A stretch of DNA of 64,000 nucleotides from W0P28-013 sp963593685 (GTDB lineage: Bacteria; Bacteroidota; Bacteroidia; Bacteroidales; Paludibacteraceae): contig CAVBBP010000001.1 in assembly GCA_963593685.1 (NCBI GenBank), forward strand, positions 31,783 to 95,782, read 5' to 3'. Position numbers and translations under genes: made by a program. The notes beneath the pieces were generated by a model. That model worked only from the letters and a program-made list of their open reading frames with translations, was not told where the DNA came from and searched no databases. Shown piece by piece: positions 34,829-44,560 of the stretch; position 1 is the first letter of the stretch, and each line of letters starts with the position of its first letter.

Positions 34829-36690
34829 CGGCCTACCTGTTTTTGGAGTGTGTTTGTGCCGCCACCAAGCGCAGGTATCGACATCTGCGGCGTTTCGGTC
34901 GATTGGCTATTTGTGGTCGTTTGCGACTGTTTTTTCTGTTTTTTCTGCTTGTCGGTCGCAGCGGTTTCGCTCTCTTCAGGCTCGACGCGTCCCGAGCGGC
35001 GGCGTTTTGTTGTGGTATCGATTTTTGGGCGTTCTGGCCGTGCAAACACATCTTGCCAGCAGAGCGGTCGAATCACCTCTTGCCACGAAAAACCGGGTAG
35101 GCGCAACATCTCCTCGGTGGTCTGCGCCATCGGTGTCAGCACGCCTTCGGGCGACGGATAAAGCACAATGCGCTCTATTTTCTGATTTTGCAGATAGACA
35201 GTCAGATAACTGCTCGTGGTCTGATTCAGCCCAATCATCAGGCTGTCGTCGTCGAGCGGAAAATATATCGATTCGGCATTGCCACGCACCTCGACCATAC
35301 GCAATTCGTTGTCGGCAATGTGCGCAATAAGTTCTTTTCCAGAGATTTGGTTGTAATAATTGGAGTCCTGCTGCTCGCAAACAAACGCTGCGCCAACCAC
35401 ATGCAGGCGATCGGGCGCGCCATTGAGCGAATAGATGTGCATGGTGTCGCCCGTGATTTGCCGCTCGCCCGACCACGCCACAGGCGACTGCATCAGGTGA
35501 ATGACCGAATCGCGCGTTTCGAAACTCGCCGAATCGCACACCGCCTGCACATCGACACGGAAGATGCGCACATGGTGGAACGCACGCACCACTTTGTCGG
35601 TAGAATCGACAGCGTAGGCATAGAGCGTATCGGCATTGAGATAGACCGTGTCGGGCGACGAATACTCCACCATCAGTGCCGAATCGTAGGCCAGCGCCAC
35701 ATCGCCCTCCTCTTTGTAATAGACAAAATTGCCGTAGAGCGAAATCTGATTCGCCGAATCGTTCAGATGCACATTAGAATAGGCGCGACCCTCGCCAGTT
35801 CTCTTGTCGTAGAAAATGGTATCGCCCACAAGTGTCTGACCATCAGTGTGTTTCACCCACGAATTGCGATAGAGGTGCGACTGTTCGGTGCGTGTTTCGT
35901 ACTGTCCCAATTCGGAGTAGATGGTGGTTTCGTTTTCGTAGAGAATGGTTGTCGGGCCCACCATTTCGGCAATGGCGGTCGGCGTGTAGTATTTCAGCGT
36001 GTCGGCGCGCATGGTGAAGCGCGGATTTGTGAGCAGCACATCGGCACGAAAGAGCGCCATCTCGTCGTTCGGATAGTAGTAGCCAAAGACCGAAGTCAGC
36101 ACATTTTCGGTGTCGAACAGTTTGCCGCCTGTGTAGTAGTAGCCCACATTGGCCACGCGGTCGTAGTTGAGGCTGTCGGTTACGAGCGTAACGGTGCGGT
36201 CGGTCATGCGCACATTGTGTCGCAAGCGCGCCATTTTGGTGTCGCCGTCGTAGTAAAGCACATCGCCATATATAAATAGGGTGTCGCCCTGCACGATTTT
36301 GACATGACCGTAGGCGTTGAACGAATTTTTCTTGTCGAAAAAATAGGCGCTGTCGCAATAGAGAAACACATCGTCGTGGCGGAAACGCACATTGCCTTTG
36401 AGCAGTTGCGCTTCGGCGTTCACATCTTCGTCGAAACTGAATGTTTCGGCATTTTCGAGATAGATCATCGTGCGCTGCTGCGGCGATTTTTGGTGCGTTT
36501 TGGGCTTTGCGCCGCTGTCCGACGCACGCGACGACTGCACAACTTTCGGTGCTGTGCGCAGTGCCGCTGGCTTCATGCTGTTTTGCGCCGCCAACGCGCC
36601 AACCATCGCCATCAGAGCGACAATCAGTGCAATGATATGTTGCCTGTTAGAAGCCACCTTTCGCCTTGTCGTTTTTAATCCAGCCCGCAT
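34825..36690 (-). CDS. OstA-like (LptA/LptD N-domain) envelope protein
   Basis: The start is set at the ATG at 36690, overlapping surA by 44 bp; a GTG at 36702 is an alternative. An uncleaved or signal-type hydrophobic segment lies at about 22-38. The OstA-like beta-jellyroll then begins (YLENAETFSFDEDVNAEAQLLKGNVRFRHDDVFLYCDSAYF), with further repeated strands through about residue 520. The C-terminus is low-complexity and charged. Proteins of this type are thought to take part in moving LPS to the outer membrane. Its position directly after surA-type genes and near kdsB fits that role. About 620 aa. Confidence 0.82.
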   Translation of the reverse strand: MRAGLKTTRRKVASNRQHIIALIVALMAMVGALAAQNSMKPAALRTAPKVVQSSRASDSGAKPKTHQKSPQQRTMIYLENAETFSFDEDVNAEAQLLKGNVRFRHDDVFLYCDSAYFFDKKNSFNAYGHVKIVQGDTLFIYGDVLYYDGDTKMARLRHNVRMTDRTVTLVTDSLNYDRVANVGYYYTGGKLFDTENVLTSVFGYYYPNDEMALFRADVLLTNPRFTMRADTLKYYTPTAIAEMVGPTTILYENETTIYSELGQYETRTEQSHLYRNSWVKHTDGQTLVGDTIFYDKRTGEGRAYSNVHLNDSANQISLYGNFVYYKEEGDVALAYDSALMVEYSSPDTVYLNADTLYAYAVDSTDKVVRAFHHVRIFRVDVQAVCDSASFETRDSVIHLMQSPVAWSGERQITGDTMHIYSLNGAPDRLHVVGAAFVCEQQDSNYYNQISGKELIAHIADNELRMVEVRGNAESIYFPLDDDSLMIGLNQTTSSYLTVYLQNQKIERIVLYPSPEGVLTPMAQTTEEMLRLPGFSWQEVIRPLCWQDVFARPERPKIDTTTKRRRSGRVEPEESETAATDKQKKQKKQSQTTTNSQSTETPQMSIPALGGGTNTLQKQVGR

Positions 36691-38026
36691 GTTCAAACTC
36701 ACAGTTGCGCCAGTCGGGATCGATGTAGATGTAGGTCTCTTTTATTTTCTGCTCAATCCATTTCGACAGAATTTCCTGCTGTTTTGCCGCTTCGCAATGC
36801 TGTTTCAGCAGTTGATAGTCGTCGGTGAGATTGGCTTTGTGGTTGGGCGTTTTCGACTTCAGTTTGGCGATGGCATACACCTCGCGCCCGAGCGACTGAT
36901 CCATCATGGCAAACGGCTGCGAAATTTCGCCAACGCCCATGTTGTAGACGATTTTCGCCACTTCGGGCGGCAAATCTTGATATTCAAATTTCGATGCGCC
37001 AGTGTTCGCATTGGTCATCACGCCGCCGTTCATGCGCGTGTTTTTGTCGGCCGAAAAGTTGAGTGCCGCATCGTCGAAAGTTATTTTTCCTGTGCGAATA
37101 TCGGTCGCCAGACTGTCGAGCCGCGCAAAAGTTTTCTCTTTGATGGGTGCCGACACGCGTGGGCGCAACAAGATGTGGCGGCAGTTGATGCGGTCGCCGC
37201 GCTTCTCGATGAGTTGCACGATGTGGTAGCCAAATTCGGTTTGGAAAACGCGCGACACCTGTCCTGGCTCGGTGAGCGCAAAGGCGGCGTTGGTAAACTC
37301 TGGCACCATCGTGCCACGCCCGAAAAATCCCAGTTCGCCACCTTTCGAGGCGGTGCCGGGGTCGTCGGAATAGAGGCGCGCCAACATCGAAAAGTCGGCA
37401 GAGCCGTTGTTCACACGCTCGGCGTATTCGCGCAAGCGGCTTTTGGTCGCCTCCAAATCTTCCTGCGGAATGGGCGGTTCGAGCGTGATTATCTGCACTT
37501 CGACTGCGGCGGGCACCATCGGCACGCTATCGGCTGGCAACGATTCGCAAAATTCGCGCACCTCGGCGGGCGTCAGTTTTATGTCGCCTGTGATTTTCTG
37601 CTGCTCCATCTGAATGGTCATCTGGTCAGCAATAGTTTGGCGCATCTCCTCTTTGATTTCGGAAGTGGTCTTTTTGAAATACTCTTCCATTTTCTCTTTC
37701 GAGCCAATTTCGCGCAAAAAGTGATCCATACGCATATTCACCTGCATTTCCACCTGCGATTCGCTGGCTTCGACGCTGTCGATTTTGGCTTGGTGCAGAA
37801 ACAGTTTTTGCAGCGCAATGCGTTCTGGAATCACGCAGTAAGGGTCGCCTTGCAGCCGCTGCCCTTCGTATTGCAGGCGCATTCGCTGCTCTTCCACATC
37901 GCTGCGCATGATGGCGTTGTCGCCCACAACCCACACCACGCCGTCGATCATATTGCTCTGCGCCACAGCCGCCAACGAACTGGCCAACAAAGCGCACAAC
38001 ACCGCTATTTTACTCTTTTGCTTCAT
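36647..38026 (-). CDS. surA: SurA-type periplasmic peptidyl-prolyl isomerase
   Basis: A chaperone for outer-membrane proteins. The start is set at the ATG at 38026 (MKQKSKIAVLCALLASSLAAVAQ). A SurA N-terminal domain (GVVWVVGDNAIMRSDVEEQ) precedes a clear parvulin domain (about 170-280; SDDPGTASKGGELGFFGRG and EFGYHIVQLIEKRG) and a second, degenerate one (CRHILLRPRVS to GVGEISQPFAM). About 459 aa. It overlaps the lipoprotein gene upstream by 17 bp and the OstA-like gene downstream by 44 bp, so the three form a tightly coupled envelope-assembly operon. Confidence 0.88.
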   Translation of the reverse strand: MKQKSKIAVLCALLASSLAAVAQSNMIDGVVWVVGDNAIMRSDVEEQRMRLQYEGQRLQGDPYCVIPERIALQKLFLHQAKIDSVEASESQVEMQVNMRMDHFLREIGSKEKMEEYFKKTTSEIKEEMRQTIADQMTIQMEQQKITGDIKLTPAEVREFCESLPADSVPMVPAAVEVQIITLEPPIPQEDLEATKSRLREYAERVNNGSADFSMLARLYSDDPGTASKGGELGFFGRGTMVPEFTNAAFALTEPGQVSRVFQTEFGYHIVQLIEKRGDRINCRHILLRPRVSAPIKEKTFARLDSLATDIRTGKITFDDAALNFSADKNTRMNGGVMTNANTGASKFEYQDLPPEVAKIVYNMGVGEISQPFAMMDQSLGREVYAIAKLKSKTPNHKANLTDDYQLLKQHCEAAKQQEILSKWIEQKIKETYIYIDPDWRNCEFEHAGWIKNDKAKGGF

Positions 38027-38915
38027 CTTCAAAGGTCGATTCTAAATTTTTGTTTTCAAAAACGGGTGGATAAAAGGTAATTTTTCCGCTGCTCGCTGCG
38101 TCGTCGTAGAGCGACAGTTCGAACTGCTTGATGTACTCCATTTTGCGCTGATTGTTGAGCATTGTGCGAATGCGTTCGTTCACCACTTCGAGCGGCGCAG
38201 TCGTCCCAATCAGTTTGTAATCGACAATGTCGAGCATGTAGGTGTAGGTCGAGTCCGCTGTTTCGTAGAACGAATTATTGGTGAGCCACGCTTTTTGGTC
38301 GATGTTGTCGAGCGGCATGCGCTTGGCCAAATCGTTGAGCAGAATCCAAGTATCGACAAAATAGTCGTAACTAGCGGCGTGCTGCACGCTGTATTCTTCC
38401 AATTTCTGAATGTTTTGGTCGTCGTCGAGTTTTTTGAACGCACGGCGCACCTTGTCGATGTTTGGCGCACTGTTTGGCACTTTCAGAAACACGCCGCGCA
38501 ACAGATTGTCGTGCAGCGGAAACTGCGTGGCGTGCGCCTCGTAGAAGGCCGCCACCTCGTCGTCGCTCACATCGCCAAGTCGCTGTGCCACAAGCCGTTG
38601 CTGATAGTAATGAATCGTCAGCGACTTGCGATACTCTTCGACCATCTGCTCGATTTCGGCTTCGTTGGCCACATTGCGTTTGGCATTTTCGTAGAGCAAC
38701 ACATTGGTCGCCCAATTTCGTATGAACGCATCGGCCAAAGCCGCACTGTCGGCTGTGGAAATGCCCTGCGGAATCACGGCATTCAGTTCGTCCTGATAGA
38801 GAAAACGACCTTCGACCTCGATGAGCGGCTGGCGCAACGCATCGGCCTCGGGCTTTTTCTTTTGGCACGACACACACAGCACACCACAAATGGCGATGAT
38901 AAGACAAGGTTTCAT
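38010..38915 (-). CDS. Lipoprotein with SurA/PpiC-like N-domain
   Basis: A lipoprotein signal ends in VSC (Cys17; CQKKKPEAD). The body is mostly alpha-helical (IRNWATNVLLYENAKRNV, IEQMVEEYRKSL, GDVSDDEVAAFYEAHATQF), resembling the N-terminal helical domain of SurA/PpiC chaperones, but I see no complete parvulin catalytic domain. It is probably a periplasmic chaperone paired with the downstream SurA. The gene starts after a long repeat region, and it is the first gene of the surA-ostA operon. Confidence 0.72.
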   Translation of the reverse strand: MKPCLIIAICGVLCVSCQKKKPEADALRQPLIEVEGRFLYQDELNAVIPQGISTADSAALADAFIRNWATNVLLYENAKRNVANEAEIEQMVEEYRKSLTIHYYQQRLVAQRLGDVSDDEVAAFYEAHATQFPLHDNLLRGVFLKVPNSAPNIDKVRRAFKKLDDDQNIQKLEEYSVQHAASYDYFVDTWILLNDLAKRMPLDNIDQKAWLTNNSFYETADSTYTYMLDIVDYKLIGTTAPLEVVNERIRTMLNNQRKMEYIKQFELSLYDDAASSGKITFYPPVFENKNLESTFEDEAKE

Positions 38916-39328
38916 GATTTTTGGTTGATCAGTTGATTGGTTGATGAGTTGATAAGTTTAACGCATTGGTGTTGGCCTGTGAGGTTTATTTCTAATTTCT
39001 GGTTTCTAGTTTCTAGTTGTCGCCCCCTTTCCCGTTTCCCCCGATAGGGGGAAAAGCCTTCGTTTAATTAAGAATTTTGAATTTAGAATTATGAATTTTT
39101 TCGATAAGCGAGCGCAGTGCCAAACTCGTTTGAGCAATGCCGAGCGGAGAAAAAATGCGCGTAGCGAATTATTTGCGTCCAAAAAAGTTGTAAAAATTTA
39201 ATTAAGTAAAAATTAGATAATTGGCTAATTAAAAAGTCTTTTGTCTTTATTCCTTATTCTTTATTCTCAAAAAACACTCCTCACTCCTCATTCCTCATTC
39301 CTCACTCCTAACTCCTCACTAAAAAAAA
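38916..39328. repeat. Intergenic repeat mosaic (413 bp)
   Basis: Contains an inverted GTTTAACGCATTGGTG module, GTTTCTAGTTTCTAG, a CCCTTTCCCGTTTCCCCC module (39024-39055), AATTAAGAATTTTGAATT, a CAGTGCCAAACTCGTTTGAG module (39115-39134; also near 43302 and 61553), TAATTAAAAAGTC, and CTCACTCCTCATTCC runs up to the next stop codon. No gene is seen. Confidence 0.7.
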
Positions 39329-41269
39329 CTATTCTATCGTTTTCAGCACGCTTTCGTTTACCACAATCGGGTATTTGGCGCGCAGAGCCTCAATCCAACG
39401 GCGTTCGAGTTCGTTTTGGTAGTCGGCAGTAACGGCGCCGCGCACATCGGTGTAGGCTTCAGGACCTTTTTTCAGCATTTTGCCCACAACAAAGACTACT
39501 GGAAGTTCCGTATTTTCGGCTATTTCGGCAGTTTTGTCTTTGAACGCGAACTTATCGACCACAGGATTGTCGCCTTTTTTCCAAAGCCCCGCCGTTGTTT
39601 TGACAAACACCACGCTGTCGTTGTTGATGCGTGCGTCCAAGTACGAATTTACCGAATCGGACGGCAGTTTGGCAATCAGTTTTTTCACGGTTTTGGCGGT
39701 GGCAGCGTCCTTGCAATAGACAATGCGCCCTTTGTAGTGCGGCGTGTCCCACGCATAGTTCGCTTTGTTGGCGGCAAAATAGTTTTTCAGCCCTTCGGTG
39801 TCTTTGGCGGCCTTATCCCAAACCTCGGTGTTGCTGATATCGAACAGCAAAATGCCGTCGTGGTACTCCTGCATCAGATAACGAAATTCAGGATATTTTG
39901 TTTCGAGTTGCGTCTCTTCGTACGACAAAATCTGCTCGGCGACAAACTCTTTCACGCGCTCGTCGAACATGGCGAGCGATGGTGCGCCGTCGTTGCTTGT
40001 GATGCCAAGCACAAACGCCAAATCGCGCTGTGTCAGCACCATGTCGGCAAAGGTCGCCAGCGTATCGGTCAGTTCATCGACTGCCACAAAATAGGTCGAA
40101 TCGACAGTCGGGTGCTGCTGCAAAAACGCCACAATGCCGTCCATCGCGCCTGCTTTTTCCTGATAGTTGTACTCTGCTTTCAGTCTATCGACCAGCACAT
40201 TACGACCGAGTTGCGCCCGTTCGTCGCGCTGCATTTGGCGCAGCAGTTCGGGGCGTTTCTGTTCGTATGAATCCAAGCCGCGCTTGCCTTCGAGTTTGAT
40301 GATGTGCCAGCCAAACGGCGAGCGCACAGGTTCGCTCACATCGCCCACATTTTCCAAGGCAAAAGCCGCCTGTTCGAACTCGCGCACCATGCGTCCCACG
40401 CCAAACCACGATAGTTCGCCGCCACGCATCGCCGTGCCGCGGTCGTCCGACACCTCTTTGGCCACTGTGGCAAACGCTTCACCGTTTTTGACGCGCTCGG
40501 CAGCCGCCACAATTTCGTCGTGCGCCTTCTGCCAATCGGCTTCGGGAGCGTCGCGTTTCACCATTTTCATGATGTGCGACACATGCACCTGCCCCACCGC
40601 AGGACGGTGGCTATGCACTTTTATCACATGGTAGCCGTAGAAAGTGCGCACTGGTGCCGAAATTTCGCCATCGGCCAGCGTGTACATCGCTTTTTCGAAC
40701 GGATAGACCAACATGCCACCCGTGAAAAATCCGAGATAGCCGCGATTGTTTTTCACCGATGGGTCGTCCGACAGTTCGAGCGCCACCGTGCCAAAATCCT
40801 CTTTGTCCAAGCGTTTGCGCGCCGTCATCGCCTTTTGGTAGGCGGCAAGCGTATCGGCTGGCGTGGCATTTTCGGGCAGTTTCACCAAAATATGGCTCAC
40901 CTCCACATCTTGTTTCAGATGTTCGTACGCCTCTTGGCACAATTTTTCCTCCATCGAAAGGTCGGTGAGATAGGGCTTTGCCAACTGAGCACGATAGCCG
41001 CGCAGTTCGTTCAAAAACGCTGGAAGCGTGTCCAGCCCAAGATGCTCGGCCTCGATCACTTTCAGTTTGAAATTTTTGAACAGTTCGAGGTATTCTGCCA
41101 ACGATTTTTTGTCAATCACATTGTTTGTGTTGTTCTTGTTGTAGATGTATTCGAACTCCTCTTTGGTGATGTCGTTACCGTCGATGGTCATCAACACCTC
41201 GTCGTACGCAAAAAGCGTGGTGCAGCACAGCAGCGCACCAATGGCGGCAAAACATGATAATTTTTTCAT
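39329..41269 (-). CDS. Parvulin-type peptidyl-prolyl isomerase with two rotamase domains
   Basis: A signal peptide (1-21, ending LFAY or nearby) precedes a helical N-domain (NDITKEEFEYIYNKN) and two consecutive parvulin domains. The first is at about 118-220 (EVSHILVKLPENATP, SDDPSVKNNRGYLGFFTGG, YGYHVIKVHSHRP). The second is at about 225-335 (VHVSHIMKMVKRDAP, SDDRGTAMRGGELSWFGVGR, FGWHIIKLEGKRG). The C-terminal 300 residues are unassigned and end in VVNESVLKTIE. It is probably a periplasmic folding factor for outer-membrane proteins, upstream of the surA operon. 646 aa. The gap to gpmI is 29 bp. Confidence 0.88.
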   Translation of the reverse strand: MKKLSCFAAIGALLCCTTLFAYDEVLMTIDGNDITKEEFEYIYNKNNTNNVIDKKSLAEYLELFKNFKLKVIEAEHLGLDTLPAFLNELRGYRAQLAKPYLTDLSMEEKLCQEAYEHLKQDVEVSHILVKLPENATPADTLAAYQKAMTARKRLDKEDFGTVALELSDDPSVKNNRGYLGFFTGGMLVYPFEKAMYTLADGEISAPVRTFYGYHVIKVHSHRPAVGQVHVSHIMKMVKRDAPEADWQKAHDEIVAAAERVKNGEAFATVAKEVSDDRGTAMRGGELSWFGVGRMVREFEQAAFALENVGDVSEPVRSPFGWHIIKLEGKRGLDSYEQKRPELLRQMQRDERAQLGRNVLVDRLKAEYNYQEKAGAMDGIVAFLQQHPTVDSTYFVAVDELTDTLATFADMVLTQRDLAFVLGITSNDGAPSLAMFDERVKEFVAEQILSYEETQLETKYPEFRYLMQEYHDGILLFDISNTEVWDKAAKDTEGLKNYFAANKANYAWDTPHYKGRIVYCKDAATAKTVKKLIAKLPSDSVNSYLDARINNDSVVFVKTTAGLWKKGDNPVVDKFAFKDKTAEIAENTELPVVFVVGKMLKKGPEAYTDVRGAVTADYQNELERRWIEALRAKYPIVVNESVLKTIE

Positions 41270-41298
41270 TGTTGTTCTCTTTTTTATAGGTTTTTCTA

Positions 41299-42831
41299 CT
41301 AATTTTCGTGAATCAGATTTTTGCCTGTCATGTCGGCAGGTTGCGCTATGCCCATGATGTGCAAAATCGACGGTGCGACATCGGCCAAAATGCCGTTTTC
41401 GACCGTAACATTCTGTTTTTCAGACACATAAACAAACGGCACAGGATTGAGCGAATGGGCTGTGTTGGGCGTGCCATCGGCGTTGAGTGCGTGGTCGCAG
41501 TTGCCGTGGTCGGCAATGATAATCACCTCGTAGCCGTTGCGTTTGGCGGTTTCTACCACACTTTCCACACATTTGTCGATGGTTACCACAGCCTTTTCGA
41601 TGGCTTCGTACACGCCTGTATGCCCTACCATGTCGCCATTGGCAAAATTGACAACCACAAAATCGAACTTCTGTTTGTCCAATTCGGCATTCAGCGCAGC
41701 CGCCACCTCGTAGGCACTCATTTCGGGTTTCAGGTCGTAGGTGGCGACTTTTGGCGACGGAATCAGAATGCGCTCCTCGCCCGCAAATGGCTGCTCGCGG
41801 CCGCCGTTGAAAAAGAAGGTAACATGCGCATATTTTTCGGTTTCGGCTATGTGCAACTGCTTTTTGCCGATTTTCGACAGCGTTTCGCCCAGCGTATCGA
41901 CCACATTTTCTTTGTCGAAAAGAATGTGCAGCCCAGTGAACGACGCGTCGTAGGGCGTCATGCAGAAATAGTGCAGCGGCAGCGTGTGCATTCCCTCTTC
42001 GGGCATATCTTTTTGCGTCAGCGCGATAGTCAATTCCTTGGCGCGGTCGTTGCGGAAGTTGAAAAAGATGACCACATCGTCGGGTTCGATAACCGCCAAC
42101 GGCTTGCCCGCAGCATCGACATGCACAATCGGTTTGATAAATTCGTCGGTTACGCCCTCGTCGTACGATTTCTGCACGGCGGCAGGCATATCAACGGCTT
42201 TTTCGCCAATGCCCGACACCAGCAGGTCGTAGGCCTCTTTCACACGATTCCAGCGTTTGTCGCGGTCCATGGCATAGTAGCGACCGACAATCGAAGCGAT
42301 TTTGCCGCCCGTTGTGGAAAGATGTTTCTCCAAATCTTCGATAAAGCCCTTGCCCGAGTGCGGGTCGGTGTCGCGGCCGTCCATAAAGCAGTGCACAAAC
42401 GCCTTTTCGATGCCGTAGTGGTGGGCGATTTCAGTCAGTTTCAGCAGGTGGTCGAACGAACTATGCACGCCGCCGTCGCTCACCAGACCCATGAAGTGCA
42501 TTTTCACGCCGTGTTGCGCTGCATACTCGTAGGCACGCACAATTTCGGGATTTTTCAAGATAGAATTGTCGCGGCAGGCGCGGTTGATTTTCACCAAATC
42601 TTGATAGACAATGCGCCCCGCGCCGATATTGAGGTGTCCCACTTCGGAGTTGCCCATCTGGCCATCGGGCAAGCCCACATTTTCGCCCGACGCCTGCAAC
42701 TGCGAGTGCGGATAAGTGGCGTTCAGGCCGTCCCAATAGGGCGTAGGCATTTGGCTAATAACATCGTCCTTTTTCCCATCGCCGATGCCCCAACCGTCGA
42801 GAATCATCAAAAGTGCTTTTTTGTTTGTCAT
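41299..42831 (-). CDS. gpmI: 2,3-bisphosphoglycerate-independent phosphoglycerate mutase
   Basis: The enzyme interconverts 3- and 2-phosphoglycerate in glycolysis with manganese. Alkaline-phosphatase-fold motifs are LMILDGWGIGD (Asp12) and DGQMGNSEVGHLNIGAGR with the phosphoryl-acceptor Ser62. HCFMDGRDTDP and GRYYAMDRDKRW are in the transferase domain, and NGDMVGHTG and IIADHGNCDH (metal ligands) lie near the C-terminus. The length of 510 aa is normal. A -7 box lies at 42909-42916. Confidence 0.96.
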   Translation of the reverse strand: MTNKKALLMILDGWGIGDGKKDDVISQMPTPYWDGLNATYPHSQLQASGENVGLPDGQMGNSEVGHLNIGAGRIVYQDLVKINRACRDNSILKNPEIVRAYEYAAQHGVKMHFMGLVSDGGVHSSFDHLLKLTEIAHHYGIEKAFVHCFMDGRDTDPHSGKGFIEDLEKHLSTTGGKIASIVGRYYAMDRDKRWNRVKEAYDLLVSGIGEKAVDMPAAVQKSYDEGVTDEFIKPIVHVDAAGKPLAVIEPDDVVIFFNFRNDRAKELTIALTQKDMPEEGMHTLPLHYFCMTPYDASFTGLHILFDKENVVDTLGETLSKIGKKQLHIAETEKYAHVTFFFNGGREQPFAGEERILIPSPKVATYDLKPEMSAYEVAAALNAELDKQKFDFVVVNFANGDMVGHTGVYEAIEKAVVTIDKCVESVVETAKRNGYEVIIIADHGNCDHALNADGTPNTAHSLNPVPFVYVSEKQNVTVENGILADVAPSILHIMGIAQPADMTGKNLIHEN

Positions 42832-42908
42832 AATTTTATGTTTTTTTTAATTTTATACTTTTCAAAATACTTTTCAAAAGTCGTGCCGAAATAGTCTATT
42901 CCAACCTG

Positions 42909-42916
42909 CAAAGATA
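42909..42916 (-). promoter_or_regulatory. -7 element TATCTTTG upstream of gpmI
   Basis: A minus-strand TATCTTTG, 78 bp before the gpmI ATG. The -33 element is not clear. Confidence 0.55.
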
Positions 42917-43437
42917 CGAAATTTAGTTGAAAGTAAAAAGTGTGTAAAGTGAGAAAGTATAAAAGTGAGAAAGTAGGGACGCGGTATGCCACATCCGTTT
43001 TTGTTGATTTGTGGATTTGGTTATTTGCAGATTTGTTTTTTTTCTGCTTCGCTCGGTCCTTGCAAAGGGGACAGGTTCGTAGCCAAGTTGGTACAGTCCT
43101 CTCCCCTTTTCAAGGGGAGTACCTGCGGAGCAGGGGTAGGGTTAGAAATTCATCAACAGCGTAGAGCCACCACAGAGTGACGGCTCTACATATTTACGGA
43201 TTTCTCGTCGTGCAATGATTTGTAATCCGTTTTGTTCTGTTTTTTTGTTCATTTCTTTTGACACCCAAAAGAAACAAAGCCATTTTGCGATTAAGCAAGC
43301 GCAGTGCCAAACTCGTTTGAACAACGCCGAGCGCAAGCAAAATCTTTCGTAGAAAAATTTAGAGACTTGGAAGCAACACTTTTTTGTGTGCGTTAACCGC
43401 TGAAAATCTTGCAGATAGCATTTTTGTTGCAAAAAAT
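42917..43437. repeat. Intergenic repeat mosaic
   Basis: No gene is supported. In order: GTGTGTAAAGTGAGAAAG runs, a REP-like GGGACGCGGTATGCC (42976-42994), the GC-rich CCTTGCAAAGGGG / CCCCTTTTCAAGGGG module (43058-43140), a hairpin GTAGAGCC...GGCTCTAC (43160-43189) related to the one at 6357, and a CAGTGCCAAACTCGTTTGA module (43302-43320). Confidence 0.65.
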
Positions 43438-43468
43438 TTTGTAGTATCAAAAAAAACGCCTACCTTTG
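43438..43468 (+). promoter_or_regulatory. tRNA-Phe promoter, TTTG-N19-TACCTTTG
   Basis: TTTG at 43438-43441, 19-bp spacer, TACCTTTG at 43461-43468; the tRNA starts 17 bp downstream. Confidence 0.9.
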
Positions 43469-43484
43469 CACTCGCAAAAACGAT

Positions 43485-43557
43485 GGTGCCATAGCTCAGT
43501 TGGTAGAGCAAAGGACTGAAAATCCTTGTGTCACTGGTTCGATTCCCGTTGGCACCA
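43485..43557 (+). tRNA. tRNA-Phe (GAA)
   Basis: A 73-nt cloverleaf with acceptor GGTGCCA / TGGCACC, a D-arm AGCTCAGTTGGTAGAGC, the anticodon loop CTGAAAA with GAA, a T-arm with GGTTCGATTCC, and discriminator A. CCA is not encoded (CAC follows). Confidence 0.96.
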
Positions 43558-43563
43558 CACACA

Positions 43564-43601
43564 AATCCGACAAGTTGTTTCCGACTTGGTCGGATTTTTT
43601 T
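43564..43601 (+). terminator. Terminator after tRNA-Phe
   Basis: The stem AATCCGACAAGT / ACTTGGTCGGATT is followed by seven T. Confidence 0.85.
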
Positions 43602-43751
43602 GTACGATTGCGGGCAAGCGTGACTCTCCCGATAAATCTGGGTTTACCAACACTGTTTCTGCTAATTTCTAAAAGTGGGATTTTTTCAAAACTTGTCTTG
43701 AACTATTTGAAATCCAAATTCTGCCTTTTTGCAAATTTCAATCGAAACTGT
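43602..43751. other. Spacer between tRNA-Phe and efp promoter
   Basis: I see no gene, hairpin or dispersed repeat module in this stretch. Confidence 0.5.
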
Positions 43752-43781
43752 TCTGCAAATCAAAAAAAATTTTTACCTTTG
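43752..43781 (+). promoter_or_regulatory. efp promoter
   Basis: TCTG (43752-43755), 18-bp spacer, TACCTTTG (43774-43781), 85 bp before the efp ATG. Confidence 0.65.
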
Positions 43782-43866
43782 CACGCCAAAAAACATTGAA
43801 AACCATCATTTGTTATTTTTTTACAAAACGGGGAATTTATTGAAGTCCCCTTAACTCAAAAACATT

Positions 43867-44430
43867 ATGATTCTCTCACAAGACATCAAAAAAGGAACTT
43901 GCATCCGCATGGATGGCAAACTCTATTTCTGCATCGATTTTCTGCATGTGAAGCCGGGAAAAGGCAACACCATCATGCGCACCACACTGAAAGATGTTGT
44001 TTCGGGCAATGTGCTCGAACGCCGTTTCAACATCGGCGAACGCCTCGAAGATGTGCGCGTCGAACGCCGCCAGTACCAATATCTCTACAAAGAGGGCGAC
44101 GACTATGTGTTTATGGATCAGGAGACTTACGAACAGGCCTCCATCGCCCACGACCAGATTGAAGGTGTCGATTTTCTGAAAGATGGCATGATTGTCGATG
44201 TGGTTTACGACTCATCGACCGACACCATTCTCTACGCCGAACTGCCTGTGAAAGTCGATTTGGAAGTAACCTACACCGAGCCGGGTATGGCTGGCAACAC
44301 CGCCACCAACACGCTGAAACCCGCCACACTCGAAACGGGTGCGCAGGTGCGCGTGCCGCTCTTTATCAACACTGGCGAAAAAGTGCGCATCGACACACGC
44401 GATGGTTCGTACATCGAGCGCGCCAAATAA
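43867..44430 (+). CDS. efp: Translation elongation factor P
   Basis: EF-P relieves ribosome stalling at polyproline. The KOW-like N-domain has HVKPGKGNTIMRTTLKDV, where Lys32 is at the position modified in other bacteria. The OB domains follow (YEQASIAHDQIEGVDFLKDG, TEPGMAGNTATNTLKPATLETGAQVRVPLFI). It ends in GEKVRIDTRDGSYIERAK, as is standard. 187 aa. It is a single-gene unit with its own promoter and terminator. Confidence 0.97.
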   Translation: MILSQDIKKGTCIRMDGKLYFCIDFLHVKPGKGNTIMRTTLKDVVSGNVLERRFNIGERLEDVRVERRQYQYLYKEGDDYVFMDQETYEQASIAHDQIEGVDFLKDGMIVDVVYDSSTDTILYAELPVKVDLEVTYTEPGMAGNTATNTLKPATLETGAQVRVPLFINTGEKVRIDTRDGSYIERAK

Positions 44431-44487
44431 ATGGTTAAAGTTTTTTGACCATTACTGCCCGCTAGAACTTTTTGTGAAGTAAAAATC

Positions 44488-44525
44488 AGGGCTGGATTCC
44501 TCGTTTGGAATTCAGCCCTTTTTGG
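44488..44525 (+). terminator. Terminator after efp
   Basis: AGGGCTGGATTCC / GGAATTCAGCCCT (44488-44519) followed by TTTTT. Confidence 0.88.
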
Positions 44526-44534
44526 TTATCTTTG
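44504..44534 (+). promoter_or_regulatory. Promoter TTTG-N19-TATCTTTG ahead of a transposase remnant
   Basis: TTTG (44504-44507), 19-bp spacer, TATCTTTG (44527-44534). The match is consensus quality, although no intact gene follows. It overlaps the efp terminator. Confidence 0.65.
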
Positions 44535-44560
44535 GATTGCAAAACTAAAAAACGATAACC